A stretch of 64,000 nucleotides of DNA from Triplophysa rosa (taxonomy: Eukaryota; Chordata; Actinopteri; Cypriniformes; Nemacheilidae), in NCBI RefSeq assembly GCF_024868665.1, contig NC_079913.1, forward strand, positions 12,663,824 through 12,727,823. Direction: 5' to 3'. Positions 45,701-57,803 of this stretch are shown piece by piece. Under the pieces are notes generated by a model. That model saw only the letters and a program-made list of their open reading frames with translations, did not search any database and was not told the origin of the DNA. Both the position numbers and the translations under genes were made by a program. Position 1 is the first letter of the stretch. Each line of letters opens with the position of its first letter.

Positions 45701-47974
45701 TTAATTTCTATAGCATTATTTTGAAAATCTTTTTTATACTTTTTCTATAGAAAGTTTTGTGTTAACAACTGTGTCTACAGGCCAATAGAAGGAGCTCCTT
45801 GTGTACACAGGCATTATGGCATGTCTTTATGTTATGTTTTTATGTCAAGTTACAAAGCTGGTTACAATTGACGTACTGTTGAAATCTTAAATATTTCATG
45901 AATCTTAAACTTGCAAAATCCCAACTCTCAGTTTATTTCCAAGTTTAAATAATCAATAAGTTAACCAATCCAACCAGCCAGCCAAAGTTTGTTAGTTTAG
46001 AATATGGACCATTCATTAGAATAGTAGTTGGGTTTTAGAGGACAGCTGTAAGAACTGAAGGGAGAGAGAGAGGAATGAAGAGAGTGGAAAATAGAATAAA
46101 TTTGACAGACGTTTTAAAAGCAGAGTGGAAAGAAAACCCTTTTTTAAAAAACCTACTGGAACCACAATCTCCTTTCCCACCCGACTGTGTGCGTGTGTGA
46201 TTTACCAACAAAGAGAAGCGTACCAGCCCGGCCAGGCCCAGATATACACCTACACCCACACATACACAACTTCACAGGACTTCCCCAACACACATGGAAT
46301 CCTTAAACCCACAAAAACAGGGATAGCCAACGGGCACTCTCACATACAGACTCATACAACACCATTATCATCTATGACAGTACCATCACCACACCAGCAA
46401 CAACTTTAGAGCAGATAGACCAACATACTCTATTGCAATATAAACAGTTGAGCTGGAAATTTGATATACTTCTAAAGATACTAATATGCTGTTTGATTTT
46501 GGTTATACGGCACATGTTGTTCATAGAATACTACAGAAAAATTGCGTGCAAACCCAGATCAGACTCCGACAGCAGAGTATACCCAAAAGCAAAATGCACA
46601 TGGATGCATACTGTATTATTGTGTCCTTGATTCAAGTTGCGTATTATTTGTGATAATCTCTTACTGTCCTTGAGGATTACAGATGAATGTATTGCTAATA
46701 CGCAATAATCCTCCCCTCAATACACACGGTCTCCCTATATAACATCACTGTATGCTTTATGACCTCAAAGGGTCATTCCCTTTCACAATGATGTTGATGC
46801 TAAAGGGTTTCTTGGTCTATTATTTGCTTTCATTTTATGACTTAGTATCTTAAAACCCACTCTTCATATTTTTCACCCCACATTTTTCACCGCTTCATCT
46901 CCCTTTTGCTCTGGGGTCTTAGATCGGGACATATCTTTCCTGGTCCCTCAATAACATACAACAAAACACAAGGGTCTACTGATAAAAACACACAAACAGA
47001 GAGATAGCAGAGATTTATGAGTTTATCCGCCCCCTTTCGCCCTGAGTTTAATCATTGCTTTTGTTCCTCTCAAGTTTTCGGGAATGTTGCAGCTTTGCAC
47101 AAACATTGACTTTGAATTTCACAACTGTTTTGCGGGTTTAAATATATTGTATTATACAATAAAGTATATTATACCTGCATGGGTAGTTGACGAATAAATC
47201 GTACATGTGTCCTGTGGTGTGACATTAACAGTTTGATTTCTAATTTTTGCTATATTACATTGTTTTATATTATTAATATTTATATTTACCATATACATTT
47301 GCATAATATATCTTCATTGTCGTTGTTTTTTCTATATTTTCGCCATCACACCATAGGACACATTTGCATATTAGTATGTCAACTACCCATATAAAATAAT
47401 AAATTTTTTATATGAAAATAATATAATAATAAAATTATTTTATGAAATAAAATTAATAAAATACTTAATAAAAATTTTAATTTTATAAAAAATATAATTT
47501 TATAATTATATTTTTTAATATAAATTAATAAAATAATTATATGAAAAACACATAAATAATATTTTTGATAAGATTATTTGATAACAAAGCTTTTTGTGTG
47601 TGTATGTTATCTTGGTGCAGCTCTGTATCTCTTACACAGACAGACAGCCCATTTCCCCCCATTATTTTTAATAACAAAGCTTTTTTTGCCCGTAAGGTCT
47701 CGTAAATGGCACTGAAATATTCTTTGGTTAAAGAAGAAATGTTTTTTTTCCCCGCGCTAACACACAAAATTCACAAAGTTCTCAGGACAGTTTGACAGGC
47801 AGACAAATGCACATTTTCTAAACTATTGCCAAACTATTGCGCAATTCTTAATAAGTTTGTAAAAAACAAATGTCTCTCATTTTTATGATCCTGGTAGAAG
47901 AACTTTTATCATCATTTTTAACATAAAAAAGAAAGACATTGCACCTGAATGTTAAACCAAATAACAAGTTGTCA
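45701..47974. other. no gene seen
   Basis: AT-rich intergenic DNA. 47390-47560 is almost pure A/T. No supported feature. Confidence 0.5.
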
Positions 47975-47979
47975 AACAC

Positions 47980-48650
47980 TGTCACGGTCCCACCGTCTTG
48001 TTTATGAAATTCTAGTCGTGTGGTGGGATCGGGGCAGAGTCCTTAGGTTATGTGTGGAGAGAAACATATTGTTGTCCGTTTGACAATAATATACGTTCTC
48101 TCCAGTGTCTTGTCATTGGTCCCATTCCTCTCGTTTCATCGTAATCTTTCCCTGAGTGTTTAATGTCTCACACCTGCCCCATGTCGTTATCCCTCGTTTG
48201 TGTTTCCTATAAATACCCTCTTGTTTCTTTGTCTTGTGCTCGTGCATTGTATGTGTTTGGTGCCTGTACTGTGTGATACTGTATCGTGGTCATGCTCTTG
48301 CCCGTGTTCCTGTTCCTGTTCCTGTTCCTGTTCCTGTTCCTGTTCCTGTTCCTGTTCCTGTTCCTGTTCCTGTTCCTGTTCCTGTTCCTGTTCCTGTTCC
48401 TGTTCGTGTTTTGTGAGTTTTGTGAGTTTTGTGCCTCGTATGATTTAAGACGTTTGGTCGTGTCTTTGTGTGTAGTTTATTTGTCTTGTTTTCATTTTGC
48501 CCCCTCGTGGGAAGTCTCTTGTTTTAGTTATAACTCTTAGTTTTGTTTTTCCCCCATCGAGGGTGTTTTGTGTTGTGTTTGTGAATAAAGTCTTTTGTTA
48601 ACCCCTTCACTGCCTGCCTGCGCTTGGGTTCTTTCTGCCAGATCGTGACA
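47980..48650 (+). mobile_element. solo LTR, TG...CA with 5-bp TSD
   Basis: The unit begins TGTCACGG and ends TCGTGACA, the usual TG...CA of a long terminal repeat with short inverted ends. AACAC at 47975-47979 and 48651-48655 is a 5-bp target duplication. Inside are a TATA-like 'ctataaata' near 48208 (U3), then an AATAAA at 48584-48589. No internal gag or pol region lies beside it, so it is a solo LTR left by recombination between two LTRs. The 5-bp duplication fits Ty3/Gypsy-type elements but is not decisive. Confidence 0.85.
48305..48404 (+). repeat. (GTTCCT)n hexanucleotide array inside the LTR
   Basis: About 16-17 nearly perfect copies of GTTCCT, between the TATA-like and AATAAA motifs of the solo LTR. 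All three frames stay open (Phe-Leu, Ser-Cys, Pro-Val dipeptides), giving long low-complexity frames that are not genes. Confidence 0.95.
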
Positions 48651-48655
48651 AACAC

Positions 48656-50568
48656 AAGAAAAAAAGTACATACTTCAAGCAGTTTCTTTAGTTGTAGACT
48701 TACATATCATACAAATAAGAGCTGGATTCATTCAAAAACACATTTAGACATGCAAAGGACAAGACATGTTCACACTCAAGAAACAGCATAAAAGTTTTCC
48801 AAGCCGCTCTGTACTTTCGCAAAATCCTGCATATAAATTACAGAAACATCTGCGGAGTGGACTGCAAACGTGTGCTTCATATACACGCTCAAAAACTTGC
48901 AAATTGTTCATATACCCATGATGCCAAATACCCATGATGCAGTGCAGTATCAGAGCTGTCGCACACGCTCAGCGCTGACCGGAACAGCGTATGTTAGCGC
49001 GGCAACGATTCGCTCTCTGAGGCATCAGCCCCACACCAGTTATCGGGGCCTAGCACAACTCTCATTGCCACGCCAGCATGAGGGAAAGTTAGGCACTGCA
49101 GAGGATTGTGGGGATCAACATTTGTCCGCCGTCTTTTGCTGTCACTCATCATTACGGCTACCACCATCAATGTAAGGCGTGGATGTGTGTGAGTGCGAGT
49201 ATATGTGTCCGATGTGCCAAAGAAGAAACCGCTCGCTGAATGTGTGGTCTTGGTGCAATTGGCTTTACCGTTTCCCTTACACACACAGATACACATAAAC
49301 ATGCGCTTTTTTGCCCCATCTCTACAGGCTGTTTACGGAAGCTTCGGCACTAAGTAGCATTTAGCGCTGAACATTGTAGACGGTGAGGGGGCAGTGCTAG
49401 AGCCCGAAGGCATTACAGTCTTTTATGTCTGTGAGAAATGAGACGTAGGTTGAAGAAACGTGTGTGTGTGTGTTCGGGGGGGGGATGGGGGGGGTTACGT
49501 GAACGTAAAATGGCCTCCAACCACTCAGTCGAAAACAAAACTCTCTTTTCTGGACCACCAACGAGACCAACACCCTGCGTGATTTCCTCCGCACTATACT
49601 CTTTAATTGGTGTTAACCAGATTACCGGCGTCAAAGACTACAAATGTTGATGGAGCAACAACCCCTGTGGCGAAATCCCCCTTGCAATGCAAGAAATAAA
49701 GGTTTCGTAAACACAAACAAAGAAATGAAAGCTGAAATATGCACTGACAATCGCACAAATACAAAGACCAAGGCTAGTGGTTCAATACGAACAAAGCACT
49801 TGGAATTGATACGTTCAGAATAACATCTTAATAACATCTCATCTCGTGAACATTCAGCAGACAAAAACGTCGCAGCGTTTTGTGAAGAAAAGCCCAGAGG
49901 AGCTTGTGTTGATAGTCTCTGCGGAATTGAAACAATAATTACAGATTCGTTATTTTCCGCCTTGTGGGTTTGGAAAAAGTTACATGAACAAATAAAAGCG
50001 ATAACAAGGACAGAGTGGGATATGAAAGTAAGACAGAGTGGGTGTGCTTACGTATATGGATTTGTAGTGTGGCCGCCAAAGTGTGAAACTGCGGTCTACT
50101 GGTCGATCGATGGCCTACACATTGACATTGTTCTCAAAAACAAGCAACTACACTCAAAACACAACCAAGACACCAATACATGCGACACAAACTCTAAGCT
50201 TTAATGTGTATTTGAGTAACACAGGATAATCAGCATAAAAATATTATATGGGGCTTCATTTCATTCAATGGTTATAAAAAGTGAATACACCAATATGGAG
50301 ACAAACCTTACTATGAGTTTGTTGCCTGTACCCAGGTTTAAAGGGGGTGACTGAATTGATCAGTTTCACTCTCAAGAGAATCTTAACTTGGCAAAACTTC
50401 AAAGCATTCATTATTCACTATCATTATTTACAAAAATTAACTTTATTATACGGTTTTATATATTTTAATTGTCTTTACAGCCTTCTTCGCAACAAACAAC
50501 AAAAGCGTCATGATAGTACTGTACTCAGCTTTGAAGAAAGTTTATGAATAACATTCACTGTAGAATCC
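48656..50568. other. no gene seen; short G-tract
   Basis: Unique intergenic DNA with moderate GC from 48900 to 49650. A G-rich, TG-rich patch lies at 49460-49495. Frames of 60-100 codons on both strands overlap one another and carry no recognisable motif. Confidence 0.45.
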
Positions 50569-50826
50569 TTAAAGTGATAGTTCACCCAAAAATGAAACTT
50601 CCGTCATCATTTGCTCACCCTCTTGTCCTTTCAAACCTGTATGACTTTCTTTCTTCCACACAACACAAAAGAAGCTATTTTTAAAAAGTGGCACCCATTC
50701 ACTTCTATTGTATGGACACAAAACCAATTCAAGTGAATGGGTGCCAGTTACCAAAATTCTTCAAAATATATATTTTTTGTGTTCTGCAGAAGGAAGAAAG
50801 TCATCCAAGTTTGAAATGACAAGAGG
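50569..50826. mobile_element. TTAA-bounded MITE, copy 5 (right end lost)
   Basis: Starts 'ttaaagtgatagttcaccca' and follows the copy at 4123 through 'ccattcacttctattgtatg' to 'gtttgaaatgacaagagg', then stops. The expected right end ('gggtgaactatccctttaa') is missing. Confidence 0.85.
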
Positions 50827-51480
50827 TTTTTATTTCAATATATTATTAAAGATGCATTGAAAATGTTGTGGCGTTGTGTAAACTAATGTTCAGCTTTAAG
50901 AATTTAAGGAGGCTTGGCAAAAATAACACACAACACATGTGTTGAGACAAAGCCCAGAAAGAATGACTATAAAATATTACACAAAATAAAGAGGATCAAC
51001 AAATAATATTATAGTTAATGCATTGCTTTATTTCCTGAGCTTTTTGTTCTTCTAATTGTCGTGTATAGTCAATAATAGTCACATATTGCCTGAAATGTTG
51101 CGAAAACATAAAAAAAAGCTTTTGTACCATTTGTACCATACACCTCATATTTTGGTGGTTAACTCGAGAGGGCATTAAAAGCAAATATTGTCCAAATATA
51201 ATGGAAGACCTGGAAACCACAACTTCCCAAAGATGGCTGATGGTAATTGTTTAAAAATGAAATGTTAAGATGGTATTACAAGAAAAACCTCCATTCCATG
51301 GAGCTATAGGTCGAATTCTGACCAAAAGAGGAGGGTCTCTACGGACCAAACAGAGTCTGCCAAAATAAACCCTCGCAAAATTCAGGAAAGAGCCCCCTTT
51401 TCCACAGGAAATCAAACTGCCTGTCAACCAGTCGCCCCTGACATCCACTGCCCCGTCTCCCAGGTTACTGCGTATTGTTT
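50827..51480. other. no gene seen
   Basis: AT-rich intergenic DNA without supported features. Confidence 0.5.
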
Positions 51481-52060
51481 ACTCACTCGGAAGGGGTCAA
51501 AGGTCATCCAGACCAAATCTATTTCCTCTTTCGTTTCATTCTTTCTTCCCCCGAGCCAGGGAGGAATAAAAGCAAAGGGCGAGCAGGGGGGGTTCTGAAT
51601 TAAAAATATATATAGAAAGAGAACGAACGATCAGACGGGCGAGATAAGAACCGTGGGCAGGAGGAAGAGGAGGAGAGAGAGGAAGGAGAAGGGGGGGTGG
51701 GTAGGCGGCTTCAGGGGTGTGTATTCAACTCTGCGCTGCCTCCTCTTATGCTAATGCAGCCAATTTCCCCTTTTATTTCATTTCTCGAGCTGAAATCTGC
51801 GATCTTTGATAAGGTTGCCACGGCGACCGCCTCTCGGGCGGGCGGATGCGGGCAGGCATGTGATGGAGATGTGCGTGTGTGCGAGCGCAGGAGCAGTAGG
51901 GATGAATAATTTAAAATGGCAGCAGCCCAGAGAGATAAGAACCAGAGAGCTGCTACACACACACTCTCGGAGCTCAGCGGACAAAGGCAGGTGACCCCAC
52001 AAGGTCGGCTGGGGGTGTGTGAGGTGGGTTGATGATAGAGGGATGAAAGATGGAGGTAGA
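51481..52060. other. candidate conserved non-coding block with CpG
   Basis: Unique sequence of unusual quality for this window: 'tttcccccgagccagggag', a GA-rich run (51655-51700), then 'gaaatctgcgatctttgata', 'aggttgccacggcgaccgcc' and 'tctcgggcgggcggatgcgg'. It resembles a promoter-like or enhancer block of a developmental gene. Overlapping frames on both strands are not convincing. Its nature is inference only. Confidence 0.3.
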
Positions 52061-54429
52061 GAGAGAGACGGAGAGGACAACTCTCTCTGGAGAGGGACGG
52101 ACTGAGGGTTCAAGTATTGATTTGAGACTTTGGAGTCGCTGGGCCTGTTGTGTTTTCGCAAAGAGATTCGTTTTCAACAATCTACTGTTGATACACATTT
52201 ACCACTCACCTGTGGACCGAAAGCTAGTACAGCTTAAGCAATGCTAAAAAAGCACTCCGAATGCTTTGACCTGGCATGCGCGTATAGGAAAATAATTTTA
52301 ATATACCTCAAAATTGTTGCTCTTAGCAATACAGCAACGAAACTGAATGGCGTACAGGAAGAAACCCCAGTGTGAGACTACAGGGGTCTTTTTTCAAGGA
52401 AACCTTATTTTCTTAATCTTCGCTTAATTTTATCTCGCAATGCCCTGAAAAAAAACAAGATTCTTTGATTTCATATGGATTCCGGCTTCTTAGATTTTCT
52501 CCTAAGAGGGGAAACATTTTCACATGGTCTATAGAGTTTGAAAACAGATCTCAAAAGTCAGAAATCTCAATATGAGATCTTATTCAAAACTCCCCATAAA
52601 TTCTTCAAAGCGTGTCTGAGCCATGTATATGTATGGCAGCAGTTATCTAATTTTTGTACGTTTGCATATTATAACTTTAGAAACAACAAAAGAAAATAGA
52701 CAAAGTTCATACTTCAATGAAACGCCACTAAAAACCCATAACTAAAATTTTGTCTTCATTTACGGAGGCGTTACCTCCGAGGAAAAAAACACTTTCTAAC
52801 TTGATGGCGCCACACCCTCTGTGTAACCCGGTGAATTAAGGTTCATCGCTACAGTTGAACACTTAGAATTCGTGAACACACCCACACAAACTTACCCAAG
52901 CATTTTGTGTGTGTTTGTGTGTGTGTGTGTGAGTGTGTGTATGAGACATGCAGGTCTATTCTGTTCTGACTCCAACCTGTCTGCACATTGCTGTTTTTCT
53001 TGCACCACACACACACACATCTGCAGGTCGTGTGCAGGTGAGCAGTTCAATCAGAGGTGTATGAGGCCGCCGCCTCTACCTGCAAAGCCGGCCAATCGTA
53101 AACGTGCCACACAGGGTGAATTCTGGGAGCCCGTACGCATGATCCTCATCCAAGCATGACTAGATCATCCGTGCTGGCGCCAGCCAGACCATAACACTAC
53201 CTGCAGCACACTTGTTGCGTACGCGCACGCTAGGCACTATTTTACCCAAAATACTCAATGCGGACTTATTTTTTATAAGCTTGTGAATCAAATAGAAAGA
53301 CATCTGTGCCTATACAATTAAAATGATATTCTAAAGAAAGTTCTTTGTATAAACTTTACAATAATTTGAAAGCTGTTATGTATAGCAGGTCTTTGACACA
53401 TCCTTTCATGTGGTCTGATCTGAGAGGTTCTTTGCGTGTCCGTTGGATTCCATCAACTCTGCAAATCTTAAAAGCAGATTTGTACAGAAAAGATCACCAT
53501 CAGCGTATTATGTCTTCTTGTGACGTGCCTGACATTCCAACCAATGTTCCTGTCCCCTAAACCATCACAATACAACCTGTACACACACACACCGTTATTT
53601 AGCAGCAGACTTGTTGCATTCAGGTTGATCCCATTTGCTTCGTGTTCGGAATTGGGTCAAGATCAAGATGCAGTATGCCGCGTTCGCCGCGTGGTGGCAC
53701 TAGGCACATTTGAAACGCACCCCAAGCAGGTTTAGTATTTCCATAAACTGATAAAAACCAAACAGTGCACATTCAAGCAAACAGATACTCTAGATAACAA
53801 CAGTGATACAAAAAAATACGACATTGCTCCTCTTGAAAATAACACCAGATGAACTTCAGAATTGATCTGACTGCTGACAAACATGATAATCCTCAAATTG
53901 CGCATGGTGTGTGGTTTAAAATCTGTCGAAATCAATGTGCTTCACACATTTCAGTTAAATAAATGATTGTTAACAGCGAACACAACATGTTCCTTTTATG
54001 CTTTACAAACGACCAATAATATGTAAATTAATGTAAATAAAATGAAGACCATTCCTAATAATGAAACGTAAACAGAAACTATATTTAGCTGAGTTAAGGA
54101 CGGTTTGGAAGATAAGGTTACGCAAGACGAGAGATGCTGTTCCAAAAAACGCAGAAGGACGCAAATATTATGCATCTCTATTTGGATGTTGCATAAAATG
54201 CCCCTTATTGTGCATATATAATTTAAAGATAATCAGAGGTGTTTAATCGAATTATTTCGAATAAAATCTAAATTAATTAATACAACTATAGAAACGTGAT
54301 GTTTTCGTCTCTTAGTAAAAGTGATCAGTCTTGGATTTACATCAAATCATTTCAATGCGTTCTCATTATATTTGTCTGTATAATTATTACGTTTTGCAAT
54401 CACTTTCTATTGGAGCATACAGTGTGAAA
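52061..54429. other. no gene seen; (TG)n microsatellite at 52903-52942
   Basis: Mixed intergenic DNA. A TG microsatellite lies at 52903-52942 and a short (AC)n near 53006-53021. No coding feature with support. Confidence 0.5.
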
Positions 54430-54740
54430 AGCAATTGTAGGCAAGCAATTAAATCAGATGTTAATTAAATCTGATCTTGTGTTTGTACATTAATTAAGCC
54501 GCAATTTTAATCTAGTAAACCCCGACAGTCTAATAAGAGATGTGGAAATGTGTGCAGGCACAGAATTAGCTCATTTCATGCCTGCAAATGCTGCTTTTTA
54601 TTTGTTCATCTCATCAGAGCGAAAACCCAGCACGGCACAATTCAAGCCTTCCCATCGCAATTATCAGACAAGTTAACATAAGGTCAACCATTATCTGACT
54701 TCATTATTGCCTGCCTAATTTCTCAAACCTGGAACACTGC
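54430..54740. other. candidate conserved non-coding element, TAATTA-rich
   Basis: Contains 'ttaattaaatctgatcttg', 'acattaattaagccgc' and 'agaattagctcatttcatgc' among unique sequence with few repeats. Clustered TAATTA cores are homeodomain binding sites, and the block has no coding frame. This is a plausible enhancer; not shown. Confidence 0.35.
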
Positions 54741-55269
54741 GCTGGAAATAAACCTGGAGCAAGGATTTACAAAAAAAAGCGTAGCCCATAAATGATTTAC
54801 AACAAGAACGGATTATGAAAATGAAAGTGTGTGAGTGTATTTTATCAGGTTATCAGACGAAAAAATGTTGGTGTCCAAAACGCGCTCCCGTTCCTGGTAG
54901 TAAAGAGACACAGAAGAGATTAGTGTGAGAATTTCCCCTGTGGTCAGCATCTTCACACACTCACACAGACAGATCTCATAAAACCAGAGGAAAAACACTG
55001 CGCATTAGACTAATTACAAACTCATTCGAAGTTGGAAAAATATTGATCGTCATGCATTTCTGCTGGGGGTGAACTAGAAATATGGCAGGTGCCGATGTAA
55101 ACTGTTTGTTGGCGGTGGAGAATTTTAAATTACAGTTCAATCACGGGAGGGTGGGCGAAGGGAGGGGTCTTCTTCTCTCTGATCCCCTCTCTGCACGCTT
55201 AGTTAATATTTCACTGCATGGGCGAGAATACGCCAGCTAGGGTGCATTTCACCCCCTGAATGAGAAGCA

Positions 55270-55740
55270 ATCTCGCTCAGCCGACTCGAACAATAATTAG
55301 AATGGAGATTAAATAAAAATAATTAGAAAAAGTTCATCTAGTTTTGATGTATTAATTATTCAGTCGCGCTTTATTCCGAGTCTAATTATCTGCTTCAGTG
55401 AAAATGCAGAGATTTGCGTGACTCATAAAAATTACATTCGTGTAATTATGTCAGCAATTTGCGGGCGACTCAACTAAGCGACGCGTCAGCTTTCTTTCTT
55501 CGCCGTTCCCCGCCAGTTTTAAGCAACTTACTTCCAACTACTTATAACTTATAAGTTAATACACTTCCCTTTCAACGCTGCCATCAAAAATAATGGAAGG
55601 CGAGTCAGGATTATTGACTCTAGAAATGGCAAGGCGTTCCCTTCCGTCTATTCTCCGACACTTGTACCTCTCCGACTACAATGAAAACAAGACGAGCTCC
55701 ATCCTTTCTTGGTCAGTAGATGATCATTTGCATATAAATG
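55270..55740. other. candidate conserved non-coding element, homeobox-motif cluster
   Basis: Repeated TAATT/AATTA cores ('aacaataattagaatgg', 'gatgtattaattattcag', 'gagtctaattatctgc', 'cgtgtaattatgtcagc') lie close together in unique sequence. The following part is GC-balanced ('gcgacgcgtcagc'). No coding frame. The density of cores is higher than in neighbouring DNA of similar composition. Confidence 0.35.
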
Positions 55741-57570
55741 GGAAATATTTATTGTGACCGAACATTAAAAAAGGGAAGGCGAGATGAAGTAGTGTTTTCG
55801 TTTTTCAAACCTAAGGAGGCGGCCTGTGATATGTATGTATTAAAGAGTTGTTGGGAGATGAAGAAAAGGGAGGGAAAAGAAGTGCGCGAGGATCTGTGTG
55901 AGGGTTTATCGCGCTGCGGGACGCGTGAATGAAGCGAGGTTGTGTTGGCGAGGCGCTGGAGATCGCGCTATCTCTGACTGCTCTGGTGTACACACAAACA
56001 TACCAACCTCAATATCAACTCCAGCTCACACTCCAACACTTTACATCACTGTTCATATTACAATGCAAGGACAGACTAATGGTGATGAAGAACGTAGCCT
56101 ATTTAATGAAAATTTATACTGTGTGGAATGTGGAGAAATTTCTTAAACACATCTGGTTTTAAAAAAAAACAAACTATGCTCTTTTTAATTTTTCTGTATA
56201 TAGGCCTTATATAATGTAATATAACAGGGTGAATTTATAACTGGAGATTTAATGATATTGAGATGACTATCAAAATCTGAATATAATAATGATATGATAA
56301 TATAATATAAACATGGTGTTTAAACATAATACTGTTTCATTTATTTATTTAATTTTGAATCGTTATTATTTAATATTAGTTATATGTTTTATCATTATGA
56401 ATTATTTTATTTTTAATATGCCTTAATTATTTGCATTTTGCATTATAATAAATCAGACACTTTTCCCCTAAGCAACTCAGAGACATTATTGTAAAAGATC
56501 TTCAGTTCTTTAGATTCATTTGAGCTTGACTTGAAAATATTATTTAGTCATGTTTTGTTATGCTTGTTATGTTATGAAAACAGGCTACTACAAATTATGA
56601 AAAAGAGGTATTTTCTGATCGCATGTGTAAAAAAATCTGGTGAAAGGTGCAAAGCAAGCAGCAAAGCTTGATGAAATCACACATGATTCTGCAAGAGCAC
56701 CATGCAGGCAAAAGCCCTTTTTATTTACTCAGAGCCTGATAAAACTAAAGTGTAGATGGAAAGCATATCAACATATTACACATTTTAATTTCCCTTTTCT
56801 CTAGTTCCCCTCATGCATGGAACCAAATCTCCCAGCATCACCACATTCCCCTGTGGGACACCGTGAAAAGATGAATGTGCCCGTGTTGGTCAAATCTACA
56901 GTCTATAACTTGACAGTCAGATGAGGGTACCACAGGCGTGAGTGCTTACTGTACTTGATAATGTGTGTGTGTGGCCAGGCGGGCACGTGGATCGGCGTGA
57001 AATTCCAGCATTGCGTTTTATCAGAGTTACGGTGCTGTGATAATAATGTTAGGAAAAGATGTAGTGGAGAAAAGTATGACAGAAAGGTGATGACTGAAAC
57101 AACTCTGGCCGCTTAAACTGGCTTTAAAGTGCTCCCTTATTCAGCCAGACAGTCTCTCTCTCCTTCTCCCTCCTGCATTATCTAACATCAGTCCTGCGGC
57201 ACGTGAGCCAAAAGTTATCGTGTTTTAATCAATGCCTGCAACGATACTGCGTAATACAAACATTATAAATAAACCGCAAAAGAGGAAAGCAGCCTCATTC
57301 TTTTCCCACGGAGGAACAGAACACATAGGTGTGCATGTATGTTTTGTACACCCACAATATTAATGACATCTAATTCATTCTTATTTAAATCAACTGATTT
57401 GTCAGTTAATGTTGAGCTATAAAATGTACATGAAATTCAGTTTAAAGAAATGACAATTCTTATATTTAAAGTTTTGTTAGTTGTTACTTTGAATGTGCTA
57501 AAGTGCAACTAACTTACGTTTTCAGTTTTAATAAGTTTGAATGAGAATGCAGTAAAGAAAGAGAGAGAGA
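55741..57570. other. no gene seen
   Basis: 56200-56480 is AT-rich low-complexity DNA. Frames at 55738-56162 (60-80 codons) show no recognisable motif or splice pattern. Confidence 0.45.
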
Positions 57571-57571
57571 A

Positions 57572-57572
57572 C

Positions 57573-57638
<66 letters not shown>

Positions 57639-57650
57639 AAAGAAAGAACA
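57572..57650 (+). repeat. (GAAA)n microsatellite
   Basis: About 18 GAAA units, preceded by a short GA run. The minus-strand Leu-Ser-Phe-Phe frame across it is low complexity, not a gene. Confidence 0.95.
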
Positions 57651-57775
57651 CGCAGGTGAATGATCAAAACTGGAATATGTTGGTAATAGTGGGAAGGTGA
57701 AAAGATGTCAAACACAGCAAAGTGAATGAGGGCTGATGGGACTTCTAAGGTAGGGCCCTCCTTTCCCAACCACGC

Positions 57776-57803
57776 ACACACACACGCACGCACGCACGCA
57801 CAT
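57776..57803 (+). repeat. short (CA)n / (CGCA)n microsatellite
   Basis: A CA run leading into four GCAC units. Confidence 0.85.

Noticed and set aside
48200..48540. Three overlapping frames of 60-84 codons with Ser-Cys, Pro-Val and Phe-Leu repeats
   Set aside because: All three phases are open because of the GTTCCT hexamer array in the solo LTR. Low complexity, not coding.
57509..57793. 94-codon minus-strand frame with Leu-Ser-Phe-Phe repeats
   Set aside because: Produced by the (GAAA)n microsatellite.
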